A stretch of DNA of 21,373 nt from UPXZ01 sp047973025 (lineage in GTDB: Bacteria; Bacteroidota; Bacteroidia; Bacteroidales; Paludibacteraceae): NCBI GenBank assembly GCA_047973025.1, contig JBKEBE010000115.1:1-21373 (forward strand), in the 5' to 3' direction. Below, piece after piece: positions 14,598 to 21,373 of the stretch. Within the stretch, counting starts at the first letter, position 1. Each line of letters begins with the position of its first letter. The notes under the pieces were generated by a model. The model was not told where the DNA came from. It ran no database searches and saw only the letters and a list, made by a program, of their open reading frames with translations. The translations under genes were made by a program, and so were the position numbers.

Positions 14598-15830
14598 TTA
14601 TTCGCTTTTTTCTTCTAACAATTCGGCAATTTTGACAATAACTTTCGATGCCTGTTGCATGGATTGAACGGGTACATATTCAAAACGACCGTGAAAATTG
14701 TGTCCGCCGGCAAATATATTTGGACAAGGGAGTCCTTCGAATGAGAGTCTTGAACCGTCAGTTCCACCGCGAATCGGCTTTACAATTGGAGTTACTCCGA
14801 CGGTTGTCATTGCTTGGTGAGCTAAATCAACAATGTGCATTACGGGTTCAACCTTTTCACGCATGTTGTAGTATTGATCGCGAAGTTCCACAACGGCAGT
14901 ATTTTCTCCGAATTCGGCGTTGATTTTATTTGCCAAGTGTTGGATTTCTTTTTTGCGTCGTTCGAAGCGGTCGCGGTCGTGGTCACGAATGATGTAGCTT
15001 AGTGTCGTTTTTTCGACACTGCCTTCCACATTGGTCAAGTGGTAAAATCCTTCGTAACCTTCGGTGTGTTCGGGAGTTTCATGACGTGGCAACATGGAAA
15101 CGAATTGGGTGGCAATCCGCATCGAGTTTTTCATTTTGTACTTCGCGTAGCCAGGGTGTACGTTTAGTCCGCTAATAACAACTTTTGCGGAGGCGGCATT
15201 GAAGTTTTCATATTCTAATTCGCCTATCTGACTTCCATCCATCGTATAAGCCCATTCCGCTCCAAATTTTGGCACATCAAAATGGTCTGCTCCCTGACCG
15301 ATTTCTTCATCCGGCGTAAATCCGACTCGAATAGTCCCGTGCTTAATTTCCGGATGTGCAATCAGATATTCCATCGCCGTCATTATTTCGGCAATTCCGG
15401 CTTTATCATCAGCGCCAAGCAAGGTTGTGCCATCGGTTACGATAATATCCTGACCTTTGTACTGAAGGATTTCGGGAAATTTTTCGGTTTCGAGTACAAT
15501 CGCGTCTTTCTCGTTCAATAAAATATCGCCACCGTCATAATTTTCAACGATTTTGGGTCTTATGTTTTTTCCACCCGCATCCGGACTGGTATCCATATGA
15601 GCAATGAATCCAATGGTCGGAACGTTCTTTTTGTCCGTATTTGCCGGTAAGGTAGCCATGATATATCCGTTTCTGTCTAACTCCACGTCTTTCAATCCTG
15701 TCGATGTAAGCTCATCAACCAAATATTTGGCAAAAATAAGTTGTCCGGGTGTGCTGGGAGTCATTCTGGTATTTTCGTCGGAAGTTGTGTGAAAACTGAC
15801 GTACTTCAAAAATCTTTCGGTAATATTCAT
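14598..15830 (-). CDS. pepT: Peptidase T (tripeptidase, M20B)
   Basis: A 410-residue cytoplasmic dizinc aminotripeptidase. Metal and catalytic residues are all visible: H78 and catalytic D80 in FIAHMDTSPD, D141 in GADDKAG, the general base E175 with E176 in FTPDEEIGQ, D198 in YTMDGSQ, and H380 in GGHNFHGRFE. The dimerisation (lid) domain is ~205-320 and includes NVHPGYAKYKMKNS. RGGTDGSRLSFEGLPCP matches the family. Length equals that of enteric PepT. It is the first gene of the pair with gcvT. Together with the dipeptidyl peptidase IV at 9338 it fits an amino-acid and peptide-consuming lifestyle. Confidence 0.96.
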   Translation of the reverse strand: MNITERFLKYVSFHTTSDENTRMTPSTPGQLIFAKYLVDELTSTGLKDVELDRNGYIMATLPANTDKKNVPTIGFIAHMDTSPDAGGKNIRPKIVENYDGGDILLNEKDAIVLETEKFPEILQYKGQDIIVTDGTTLLGADDKAGIAEIMTAMEYLIAHPEIKHGTIRVGFTPDEEIGQGADHFDVPKFGAEWAYTMDGSQIGELEYENFNAASAKVVISGLNVHPGYAKYKMKNSMRIATQFVSMLPRHETPEHTEGYEGFYHLTNVEGSVEKTTLSYIIRDHDRDRFERRKKEIQHLANKINAEFGENTAVVELRDQYYNMREKVEPVMHIVDLAHQAMTTVGVTPIVKPIRGGTDGSRLSFEGLPCPNIFAGGHNFHGRFEYVPVQSMQQASKVIVKIAELLEEKSE

Positions 15831-16261
15831 ATTCTAATTTAATTGCAATGGTTTGTTCTTAAAACGGTGGTTTTTAGCTATAATCACAGTTGTTGTCGGA
15901 TAATCTAATTTTGTATAAATAACCGCTTTTTGTGTGATAACCAACTTCATAAACCGACTAAAAATAGGTTTATTATTGTGTAAATGCACATCAACAAAGA
16001 TACTCAAATAAATCCAACTGACAATATTTTCTTCAGGAAACATATTGACACTTGAAAAATACCATTTGAAATGTAATGAAACTAAACATAGAGCGATATT
16101 TCGTATCGATTGGCTTCTATTTTGCAAGCCATGTTCATAAACGAGTTTAGTGTGTCCTATGATTTGTTCCAACTTTACGACATGTACGTACTGGTTTATT
16201 TCTTCTTGTTTTGTAATAAAAACAAACTTTTATCGTTGAAAACTTATTTGGTGGTTATTGT
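15831..16261. other. Divergent intergenic region between pepT and the tsaC-like gene
   Basis: 431 AT-rich bases with a likely minus-strand promoter at 15995-16002. An open minus-strand frame at 15834-16172 is judged non-coding. No RNA gene or conserved repeat could be recognised. Confidence 0.55.
15995..16002 (-). promoter_or_regulatory. Candidate -7 box for pepT–gcvT
   Basis: On the minus strand this is TATCTTTG, matching TAnnTTTG, with TTG (plus-strand CAA at 16022-16024) about 19 bases upstream, the expected -33 spacing. Transcription would begin near 15989 and leave a ~160-nt leader before the pepT ATG at 15830. Confidence 0.45.
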
Positions 16262-16825
16262 ATGCAACAAGATTTGAAAAAAGCCGTTGAAGTGCTTCGA
16301 TTGGGTGGAATAATTCTTTATCCCACAGATACCGTTTGGGGAGTGGGTTGCGATGCTACTAATCCGGAAGCGGTTCAAAAGATTTATAACCTGAAAAGAA
16401 GGATAGAAACAAAATCGATGTTGGTGCTGCTTGATTCACAGGCAAAATTACAAACTTACGTAGAAGAGATACCGGACATGGCATGGGATTTGATTGAGCT
16501 GACAAACAAGCCTCTGACAATCATTTATCCCGAAGCAAAGAACTTGGCTATTAATTTAGTTGGCGAAGATAATACCATCGGGATACGGGTTTCAGAAGAA
16601 TCGTTCTCAAAAAAGCTGTGTGAGATGTTTAGAAAACCGATTGTTTCTACTTCCGCCAATGTGAGTGGGGCAAAAGCTCCTTCCTGTTTTTCTGAAATTT
16701 CAGAAGAAATCATTGCCGGAGTAGATTATGTAGTTAAATACCGACAGGATGAAAAAATGCCGGCAAAACCAAGTTCAATTATCAAATTAGGGAAAGGAAA
16801 TTTGATTGAAATAATTCGTGCTTGA
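16262..16825 (+). CDS. L-threonylcarbamoyladenylate synthase (Sua5/YciO/YrdC family)
   Basis: A 187-residue YrdC-domain protein. The reaction of the family is formation of threonylcarbamoyl-AMP from threonine, bicarbonate and ATP, the first step to t6A37 in ANN-decoding tRNAs. Signature segments are GGIILYPTDTVWGVGCDA, KIYNLKRRIETKSMLVLL with the K-R pair of the ATP site, IGIRVSEESF, and PIVSTSANVSGAKAPSC. The single short domain is TsaC/YciO-like, without the Sua5 C-terminal extension. The YciO paralogue cannot be excluded without an alignment. Its stop TGA (16823-16825) is 11 bases from the next ATG, so it is probably cotranscribed with the sugar transferase. Confidence 0.9.
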   Translation: MQQDLKKAVEVLRLGGIILYPTDTVWGVGCDATNPEAVQKIYNLKRRIETKSMLVLLDSQAKLQTYVEEIPDMAWDLIELTNKPLTIIYPEAKNLAINLVGEDNTIGIRVSEESFSKKLCEMFRKPIVSTSANVSGAKAPSCFSEISEEIIAGVDYVVKYRQDEKMPAKPSSIIKLGKGNLIEIIRA

Positions 16826-16836
16826 TCTTTTTTTCT

Positions 16837-18240
16837 ATGAATAAAAATCTACTTCGTTTAAGGTACATATTTTTTGACGCGATAGCCGGCTCTGTTGTCT
16901 GGGTACTTTTTTTGGTTTTTAGAAGAGTGGTAAATGATGCCAAAATTTTTGAAGGAATTCAGATTTTTACCCCCAATTTTAACTATTATTCTTCACTGGC
17001 AATCTTTCCGATACTTTGTGTTGCCATCCATTTTTTATCTGGATACTATGTGAATCCGATAAAACAGTCGAAGTTAACCGAGTTTTTTACAACGCTGATT
17101 GCTTCCGCAATTGTTTCTTTCATCATTTTTTTTGTTTTACTGCTCGATGACGTTGTTATTGATTATACGTTTTACTATAAATCGCTTCTCGTTTTATTTT
17201 TACTTTTATTTTTCGTAACGATCGTTGTCAGAATAATTCAAAGTTCAAGTATTCGCAATGATTTCAAAAAAGGAAAGTGGACCATCAATACGTTAATTAT
17301 CGGTACCGGATCGAATGCCATAAAGATAGCGGAGGATATTAGAAAGAATTCATATTTCAACCGAGTAGTAGGCTTCATTAAAGCCGACACATCCGAAAAA
17401 GATGTGGATAAAAATGATGTCGTCGGGACATTGTTTAATATAGAAAAAATAATCACAGACCTGGATGTTAAAGAGGCAATCATCGCGTTGGATGATGCCA
17501 ACGAGCAACGTATTTTCGAAATAGTAAATAAACTCTTTCAGTCTAATATTGACATTCAATTTACCCCGCGGTTGTTTGAGATATTGACCGGAAGAGTAAA
17601 AATCGATAAATTCGGTTTAAATCCATTAGTCAGTATTACCAATCCGACTATGGCAGATTGGCAAATTTGTGTAAAACGCACCATTGATATTGCGTTTTCT
17701 TTGTTGGCTCTGACATTGCTTTCGCCACTGATTGTTTATCTTTTTTTTGCTATTAAATTTGATTCAAAAGGTCCTGTGTTTTTTAAGCAAGAGAGAATCG
17801 GTAAGCACGGAAAATCATTTTACATGTATAAATTCAGAACAATGCTTCCCAACGCGGAGAATGGATTGCCAAAATTAAGCAGTCCGGATGACGATCGAAT
17901 TACCAAAGTTGGAAGATTTCTGAGGAAATACCGGTTAGATGAGATTCCACAATTTGCAAATATCATCAAGGGTGAAATGAGTTTGGTAGGACCCCGTCCC
18001 GAACGCAAATACTACATTGATCAGATTATTCAACAAGCTCCGTATTACTGCCTGTTGTATCGTATTCAGCCGGGTCTCACATCGTGGGGTCCAATTAAAA
18101 TCGGCTATTCAGACACGATCGAAAAGATGGTGGAAAGACTGAATCTCGACATTATTTACATGGAGAGTATGAGTCTTTCTACTGATTTGAAGATTTTGTT
18201 ATCCACGCTTGAGATTTTGTTAAAAGGGAAAGGGGTCTGA
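16837..18240 (+). CDS. Initiating sugar-phosphate transferase (polyprenyl glycosylphosphotransferase)
   Basis: A 467-residue membrane enzyme of the WbaP/WcaJ type that transfers a sugar-1-phosphate from a nucleotide sugar to undecaprenyl phosphate, starting an extracellular polysaccharide or glycan. Four hydrophobic N-terminal helices (~10-28, 48-68, 84-103, 112-131) are followed by a Rossmann-like cytosolic domain (INTLIIGTGSNAIKIAEDI, ~139-265). The C-terminal catalytic domain (~275-460) has the re-entrant helix IDIAFSLLALTLLSPLIVYL and the motifs GPVFFKQERIGKHGKSFYMY, KFRTM, and LDEIPQFANIIKGEMSLVGPRPE. The ATG at 16837 is chosen; the TTG at 16822 overlaps the previous stop. No glycosyltransferase, Wzx or Wzy gene accompanies it, which is unusual for this enzyme class. 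The sugar is unknown. Confidence 0.93.
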   Translation: MNKNLLRLRYIFFDAIAGSVVWVLFLVFRRVVNDAKIFEGIQIFTPNFNYYSSLAIFPILCVAIHFLSGYYVNPIKQSKLTEFFTTLIASAIVSFIIFFVLLLDDVVIDYTFYYKSLLVLFLLLFFVTIVVRIIQSSSIRNDFKKGKWTINTLIIGTGSNAIKIAEDIRKNSYFNRVVGFIKADTSEKDVDKNDVVGTLFNIEKIITDLDVKEAIIALDDANEQRIFEIVNKLFQSNIDIQFTPRLFEILTGRVKIDKFGLNPLVSITNPTMADWQICVKRTIDIAFSLLALTLLSPLIVYLFFAIKFDSKGPVFFKQERIGKHGKSFYMYKFRTMLPNAENGLPKLSSPDDDRITKVGRFLRKYRLDEIPQFANIIKGEMSLVGPRPERKYYIDQIIQQAPYYCLLYRIQPGLTSWGPIKIGYSDTIEKMVERLNLDIIYMESMSLSTDLKILLSTLEILLKGKGV

Positions 18241-18291
18241 TTTTATTGCAATTCCAGTCGGTATTCTGTTTACCAATAGTAAAAAAAATCC

Positions 18292-18299
18292 TATATTTG
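18292..18299 (+). promoter_or_regulatory. Candidate -7 box for the ClC gene
   Basis: TATATTTG matches TAnnTTTG; TTTA near 18269-18272 lies ~20 bases upstream as a possible -33 element. Transcription from about 18305 would give a short leader to the ATG at 18326. Confidence 0.5.
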
Positions 18300-18325
18300 C
18301 AAATCAAATTATCGTAAGAGTAAGA

Positions 18326-20104
18326 ATGATTGAAAAGCCTTGGTACAGCAACCTTATCATGTGGCGCGAAAAACATATTTCGCAACGCAATTTCGTACTA
18401 ATATTAAGTCTCTTGATTGGGATTCTTGCATCACTGGCCGCCTATGTGCTAAAATCCGCCATACATTTGATTCAGAATCTTCTGACCGGCTGGTTCAATC
18501 CGGATGCCGTTAACTTCTGGTACTTGGTGTTCCCCATTGTAGGGATTACGCTGAGTTATCTGTTTGTTCGATACATTGTCAAAGATAATATCAGTCATGG
18601 GATTACCCGAATACTCTATGCCATATCTCAGCGCAAATCCATCATTAAACTGCACAACACGTGGACGTCCATAGTCGGAAGTGCGGTAACGATTGGTTTT
18701 GGCGGTTCCGTGGGAGCTGAAGCTCCGATCGTACTCACGGGCTCCGCGATAGGCTCTAATTTGGGGAAATTTTTTAAACTCGATCAGAAAACCATGATGC
18801 TGATGATCGGGTGTGGCGCTGCCGGGGCTATCGGAGGGATCTTCAAAGCTCCGATTGCCGGCTTTGTTTTTACAATCGAAGTACTGATGCTTGACATGAC
18901 CATGACGTCTCTTGTGCCCCTTATCATATCGTCCGTTACTGCGACGTCTCTTTCCTATGCGTTGACCGGGAGCGCGTTTATGTTCCAATTTTCTACCTAT
19001 GAATCTTTTGACGTACAGCGTATTCCTTGGCTCATTTTGTTGGGTGTGGTTTGTGGGTTGGTATCGCTCTATTTCAATAAAGGAATGATGTTTTTGGAAA
19101 ATTCTTTTCGGAAAATAAAGTCTCCCGTTCATAAATTATTGATTGGCGGTGTAACTTTAAGTATCCTGATATTTATCTTTCCGCCACTTTATGGAGAAGG
19201 GTATGAGGTTATTGAAGAACTTTTGAACGGAAATTCGGCAACGGTACTCGAACGAAGTGTTTTTATGAATTTTGGAGATAGTGTTTGGGTGTTGATTAGT
19301 TACCTGGTGTTGATTGTTATTTTCAAAATACTGGCATCCACATCGACGACTTCGCCGGGTGGCGTGGGAGGAATATTTGCTCCTTCGTTGTTTATGGGAA
19401 GTATTACCGGTTTCGTATTTGCTTTGAGCTTAAACCAGTTTGGACTTACGCTTCCGGTGGAAAATTTTTCGTTGGCAGGTATGTCCGGTCTAATGTCCGG
19501 CGTTATGCATGCTCCGCTCACGGGCATTTTTTTGATTGCGGAATTAACGGGGGGGTATAACCTTTTTATGACGCTTATGATTGTTTCTGTGGTTTCTTAC
19601 ATTACGATTTTGATTTTTGAGAAACACAGTCTGTATGCCATGCGATTGGCTCAAAAAGGCGAATTGATTACGCACAACAAGGACCGTGCAGTATTGACAT
19701 TGCTGAAAATGGAAAACGTAATTGAAACCGACTTGACAGAGCTAAACCCCAACATGGATTTAGGCGAATTGGTAAAGATTATTTCTCGTTCTCATCGAAA
19801 TATTTTTCCGGTTGTTGATCCGGATACCCGTCGATTAATGGGAGTAGTTATGCTGGATGAAGTGCGAAACATCATGTTTCGCCAAGAATTATATCACCGC
19901 TTCACAGTCGGACAATTGATGATTTCATCTCCCGCGGTTTTAGATGTCAGTATGCCGATGGAGAAAGTAATGCAAATCTTCGAAGATAGCGGAGCTTGGA
20001 ATCTACCCGTGACAGATGAAGAACGAAAATACATCGGATTTGTGTCAAAATCAAAGATATTTAATTCTTATAGACACGTGTTAGTACATTTTTCAGAAGA
20101 ATAA
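18326..20104 (+). CDS. ClC-family chloride channel/antiporter with CBS domains
   Basis: A 592-residue inner-membrane protein of the ClC family, moving chloride (often in exchange for protons). About 18 membrane helices occupy residues ~20-440. The key filter motif is present as GSVGAEAP (127-134), with gating glutamate E132 but alanine for the usual glycine after it. GCGAAGAIGGIFKAPIAGFVFTIE follows, and TSTTSPGGVGGIFAPSLFMGS is the family's third motif. The first motif, GSGIP in E. coli, is reduced to S-H-G-I (90-93). The C-terminal ~140 residues form a CBS pair (VIETDLTELNPNMDLGELVKII, RLMGVVML, VLDVSMPMEKVMQIF, YIGFVSKSKIF), likely binding adenine nucleotides and regulating gating. It has its own candidate promoter and is followed at 141 bases by xseB. 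Confidence 0.95.
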   Translation: MIEKPWYSNLIMWREKHISQRNFVLILSLLIGILASLAAYVLKSAIHLIQNLLTGWFNPDAVNFWYLVFPIVGITLSYLFVRYIVKDNISHGITRILYAISQRKSIIKLHNTWTSIVGSAVTIGFGGSVGAEAPIVLTGSAIGSNLGKFFKLDQKTMMLMIGCGAAGAIGGIFKAPIAGFVFTIEVLMLDMTMTSLVPLIISSVTATSLSYALTGSAFMFQFSTYESFDVQRIPWLILLGVVCGLVSLYFNKGMMFLENSFRKIKSPVHKLLIGGVTLSILIFIFPPLYGEGYEVIEELLNGNSATVLERSVFMNFGDSVWVLISYLVLIVIFKILASTSTTSPGGVGGIFAPSLFMGSITGFVFALSLNQFGLTLPVENFSLAGMSGLMSGVMHAPLTGIFLIAELTGGYNLFMTLMIVSVVSYITILIFEKHSLYAMRLAQKGELITHNKDRAVLTLLKMENVIETDLTELNPNMDLGELVKIISRSHRNIFPVVDPDTRRLMGVVMLDEVRNIMFRQELYHRFTVGQLMISSPAVLDVSMPMEKVMQIFEDSGAWNLPVTDEERKYIGFVSKSKIFNSYRHVLVHFSEE

Positions 20105-20245
20105 GATTAATCTGTACCTTGTTAAAAAGGGTAAAAGGGTGCTTTGTCCGTTGTTTTTCTTTAATCTACGCAGTGTACTTTCAAGACATTGCGAATCGAC
20201 GATATGTACGCGTCAAATCTTTTTACCTGATTATCAAATAAAAAA

Positions 20246-20446
20246 ATGGCAAAATCAAAACAAACATACTCGGAAGTCGTTGTCGAACTCGAAAAGATTC
20301 TTTTAGAGCTGGAGAACGATACCAATATCAATATGGAGGTAATTGCCGAAAAGGTAAAACGTGCGTCTGTTTTACTCGAAATGTGCAAAAAACAACTTTA
20401 TGAGATAGATGTTGATTTGGAGAAGATGTTGGCAGCGTTGGAATGA
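20246..20446 (+). CDS. xseB: Exodeoxyribonuclease VII small subunit
   Basis: A 66-residue XseB, the small subunit that, in several copies, binds and activates XseA for single-strand DNA degradation. The two-helix hairpin and heptad pattern are evident: YSEVVVELEKILLELENDTNINMEVIAEKVKRASVLLEMCKKQLYEID. The usual spacing E-x-LE-x-IL-x-LE is kept. Length is normal (65-80). The large-subunit gene xseA, commonly just upstream in Bacteroidota, is not in the window; the neighbour is the ClC gene instead. A long hairpin follows 54 bases after the stop. The start ATG is preceded by seven A residues. Confidence 0.92.
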   Translation: MAKSKQTYSEVVVELEKILLELENDTNINMEVIAEKVKRASVLLEMCKKQLYEIDVDLEKMLAALE

Positions 20447-20500
20447 GTATACTACTCCCCAAAATCAGGACCGTCAGTTAAGATATAAATAGTCGTTCCT

Positions 20501-20550
20501 TAAATGTCAAGTTTTACTAACAACGTTGTGAAACTTGACATTTATTTTTA
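20501..20550 (+). terminator. 14-bp perfect hairpin, likely terminator after xseB
   Basis: TAAATGTCAAGTTT (20501-20514) and its exact complement AAACTTGACATTTA (20531-20544) enclose a 16-nt loop that itself contains the palindrome ACAACGTTGT. The 3' side runs into TTTATTTTTAG, so a plus-strand terminator for xseB is the simplest reading, though the stem is AT-rich. It may also stop the minus-strand AraC-family transcript ending at 20712. Confidence 0.7.
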
Positions 20551-20711
20551 GTCAGATTCTCCCAAAAAGGTGAAGTGAAAATCGCAAATTATTGATAATC
20601 AATGTGCTATTGGAGCTTGACTTAACAATTAGAGGGTCGAAATCAGGGGTATAAGAGTTTGATTCTGTTCGTTTTACAACCTGTTCATCGAACTTATCTT
20701 CGTAATCGCTT

Positions 20712-21373
20712 TCAAGGGTTATATTTTTTGCGATAATCTTTAGGGGTTAATTCCGTCTCTTTCTTAAACGATTTTGAGAAATGAAAAGGGTCGTAATAGC
20801 CTAATTTGTATGCAATTTCTTTAATTTTCAGATTTGAAAACTGGAGGTATGAGCAGGCTTTCTGTACCTTTAGCTGATTGTAGTAGTCGATGGGGGGAAA
20901 ACCGGTTTTGTTCATAAAGCTACTGCTGAAATGAGAGCTTGAGTAGCCTACGGAGCGGGCAATATCGTCAAGTGTAATCTTATTCTCCAAGTTGTTTTTC
21001 ATAAACAAAATGCTTTTCTGTATAATGTCAAGTTCCTTGACCGTTCTTATTTCGCGATATTGGTCTAAATATTTGAAGGAGGCTAAAAAATAGGTCAGGC
21101 AAAAACTTGTATATTCCAAGTTGTCGGAGCTATATCCCATTTCCAAGTTTTGAAAAATTTCTTCGAACAGCTGCACCCTATCTATATTTCTGCTGTTGTG
21201 CGATTCGGAAGTATCAATTATTTTACTGAAAATCTGAGAAAATATTTCTGTGTCGGAACCTGTAAAGTGCATCCAGTAAATACTCCAAGGGTCTTTGTTG
21301 TCTGCCCCGTAAGCGTGGGGCTGGTTTGCCGGCAAAATAAACGTTTTGTTGCGCGTGAGCCGAAAAGTTTCAT
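20712..21373 (-). CDS. AraC-family regulator with cupin sensor domain, 5' end outside window
   Basis: The last ~220 codons of an AraC-family activator; the frame stays open to the right edge, so the TTG at 21335 is not the start. The N-terminal cupin part ends with FILPANQPHAYGADNKDPWSIYWMHFTG, the sugar-sensing AraC_binding pattern (PANxPHAYGAD, W-x-Y-x-H-F-x-G) seen in RhaS/MelR-like proteins. The C-terminal double HTH is LDDIARSVGYSSSHFSSSFMNKTGFPP and IKEIAYKLGYYDPFHFSKSFKKETELTPKDYR. It most likely controls carbohydrate-use genes lying to the right of the window. It differs clearly from the AraC-family protein at 390, whose sensor lacks the cupin signature. Confidence 0.93.
   Translation of the reverse strand, partial: ETFRLTRNKTFILPANQPHAYGADNKDPWSIYWMHFTGSDTEIFSQIFSKIIDTSESHNSRNIDRVQLFEEIFQNLEMGYSSDNLEYTSFCLTYFLASFKYLDQYREIRTVKELDIIQKSILFMKNNLENKITLDDIARSVGYSSSHFSSSFMNKTGFPPIDYYNQLKVQKACSYLQFSNLKIKEIAYKLGYYDPFHFSKSFKKETELTPKDYRKKYNP

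Noticed and set aside
15834..16172. A 112-codon open frame on the minus strand ending 3 bases before pepT
   Set aside because: Residue composition is that of AT-rich noncoding DNA, no family resemblance is visible, and the likely pepT promoter at 15995-16002 lies inside it. A homology search with hits in syntenic positions would reverse this.

Overview
The window looks like a chromosomal segment from a Bacteroidota bacterium, most likely of the order Bacteroidales. This rests on the mix of protein families (a periplasmic dipeptidyl peptidase IV, a PepT–GcvT pair, a glycine-zipper/OmpA lipoprotein, a YfbK-type VWA lipoprotein), on A-rich stretches in place of Shine-Dalgarno sites before most starts, and on several upstream matches to the Bacteroidota -7 promoter box TAnnTTTG. 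No species is claimed.

Left part (1-4606). It opens with the 3' end of an IS1595/ISXO2-type transposase gene. An AraC-family regulator follows on the minus strand, divergent from a tight plus-strand run: a Tat-exported aldo/keto reductase, a second cytoplasmic aldo/keto reductase, a small NTF2/SnoaL-like protein whose lipoprotein signal peptide lies in another frame across an A8 tract, and an NAD(P)-binding SDR-like protein. The divergent intergenic region carries a 10-bp direct repeat at exactly 21 bp spacing interleaved with a 7-bp inverted repeat, the layout expected of an AraC-family operator. This is probably an inducible carbonyl or xenobiotic stress operon, and it is the most accessory-looking part of the window.

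Middle part (4607-12367). A likely bidirectional terminator separates the operon from a minus-strand YfbK-like VWA lipoprotein. Divergent from that is a secreted alkaline phosphatase, followed by a TPM-domain lipoprotein, a dipeptidyl peptidase IV (S9B) and TrmO, the tRNA t6A37 N6-methyltransferase. All but the last are cell-envelope proteins.

Right part (12308-21373). On the minus strand are an OmpA-family glycine-zipper lipoprotein with a clear intrinsic terminator, tRNA-Lys(CTT), and the pair pepT–gcvT. On the plus strand are a TsaC/YrdC-type threonylcarbamoyl-AMP synthase (earlier in the same t6A pathway as TrmO), an initiating sugar-phosphate transferase, a ClC chloride channel/antiporter with CBS domains, and XseB, closed by a 14-bp perfect hairpin. 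A second, 5'-truncated AraC-family regulator with a cupin-type sensor domain runs off the right edge on the minus strand.

Most genes are ordinary housekeeping or envelope genes. I found no CRISPR array, phage module or defence island. The best leads are the out-of-frame signal peptide at the A8 tract (slippage, phase variation, mutation or sequencing error) and the candidate AraC operator that controls the same operon.
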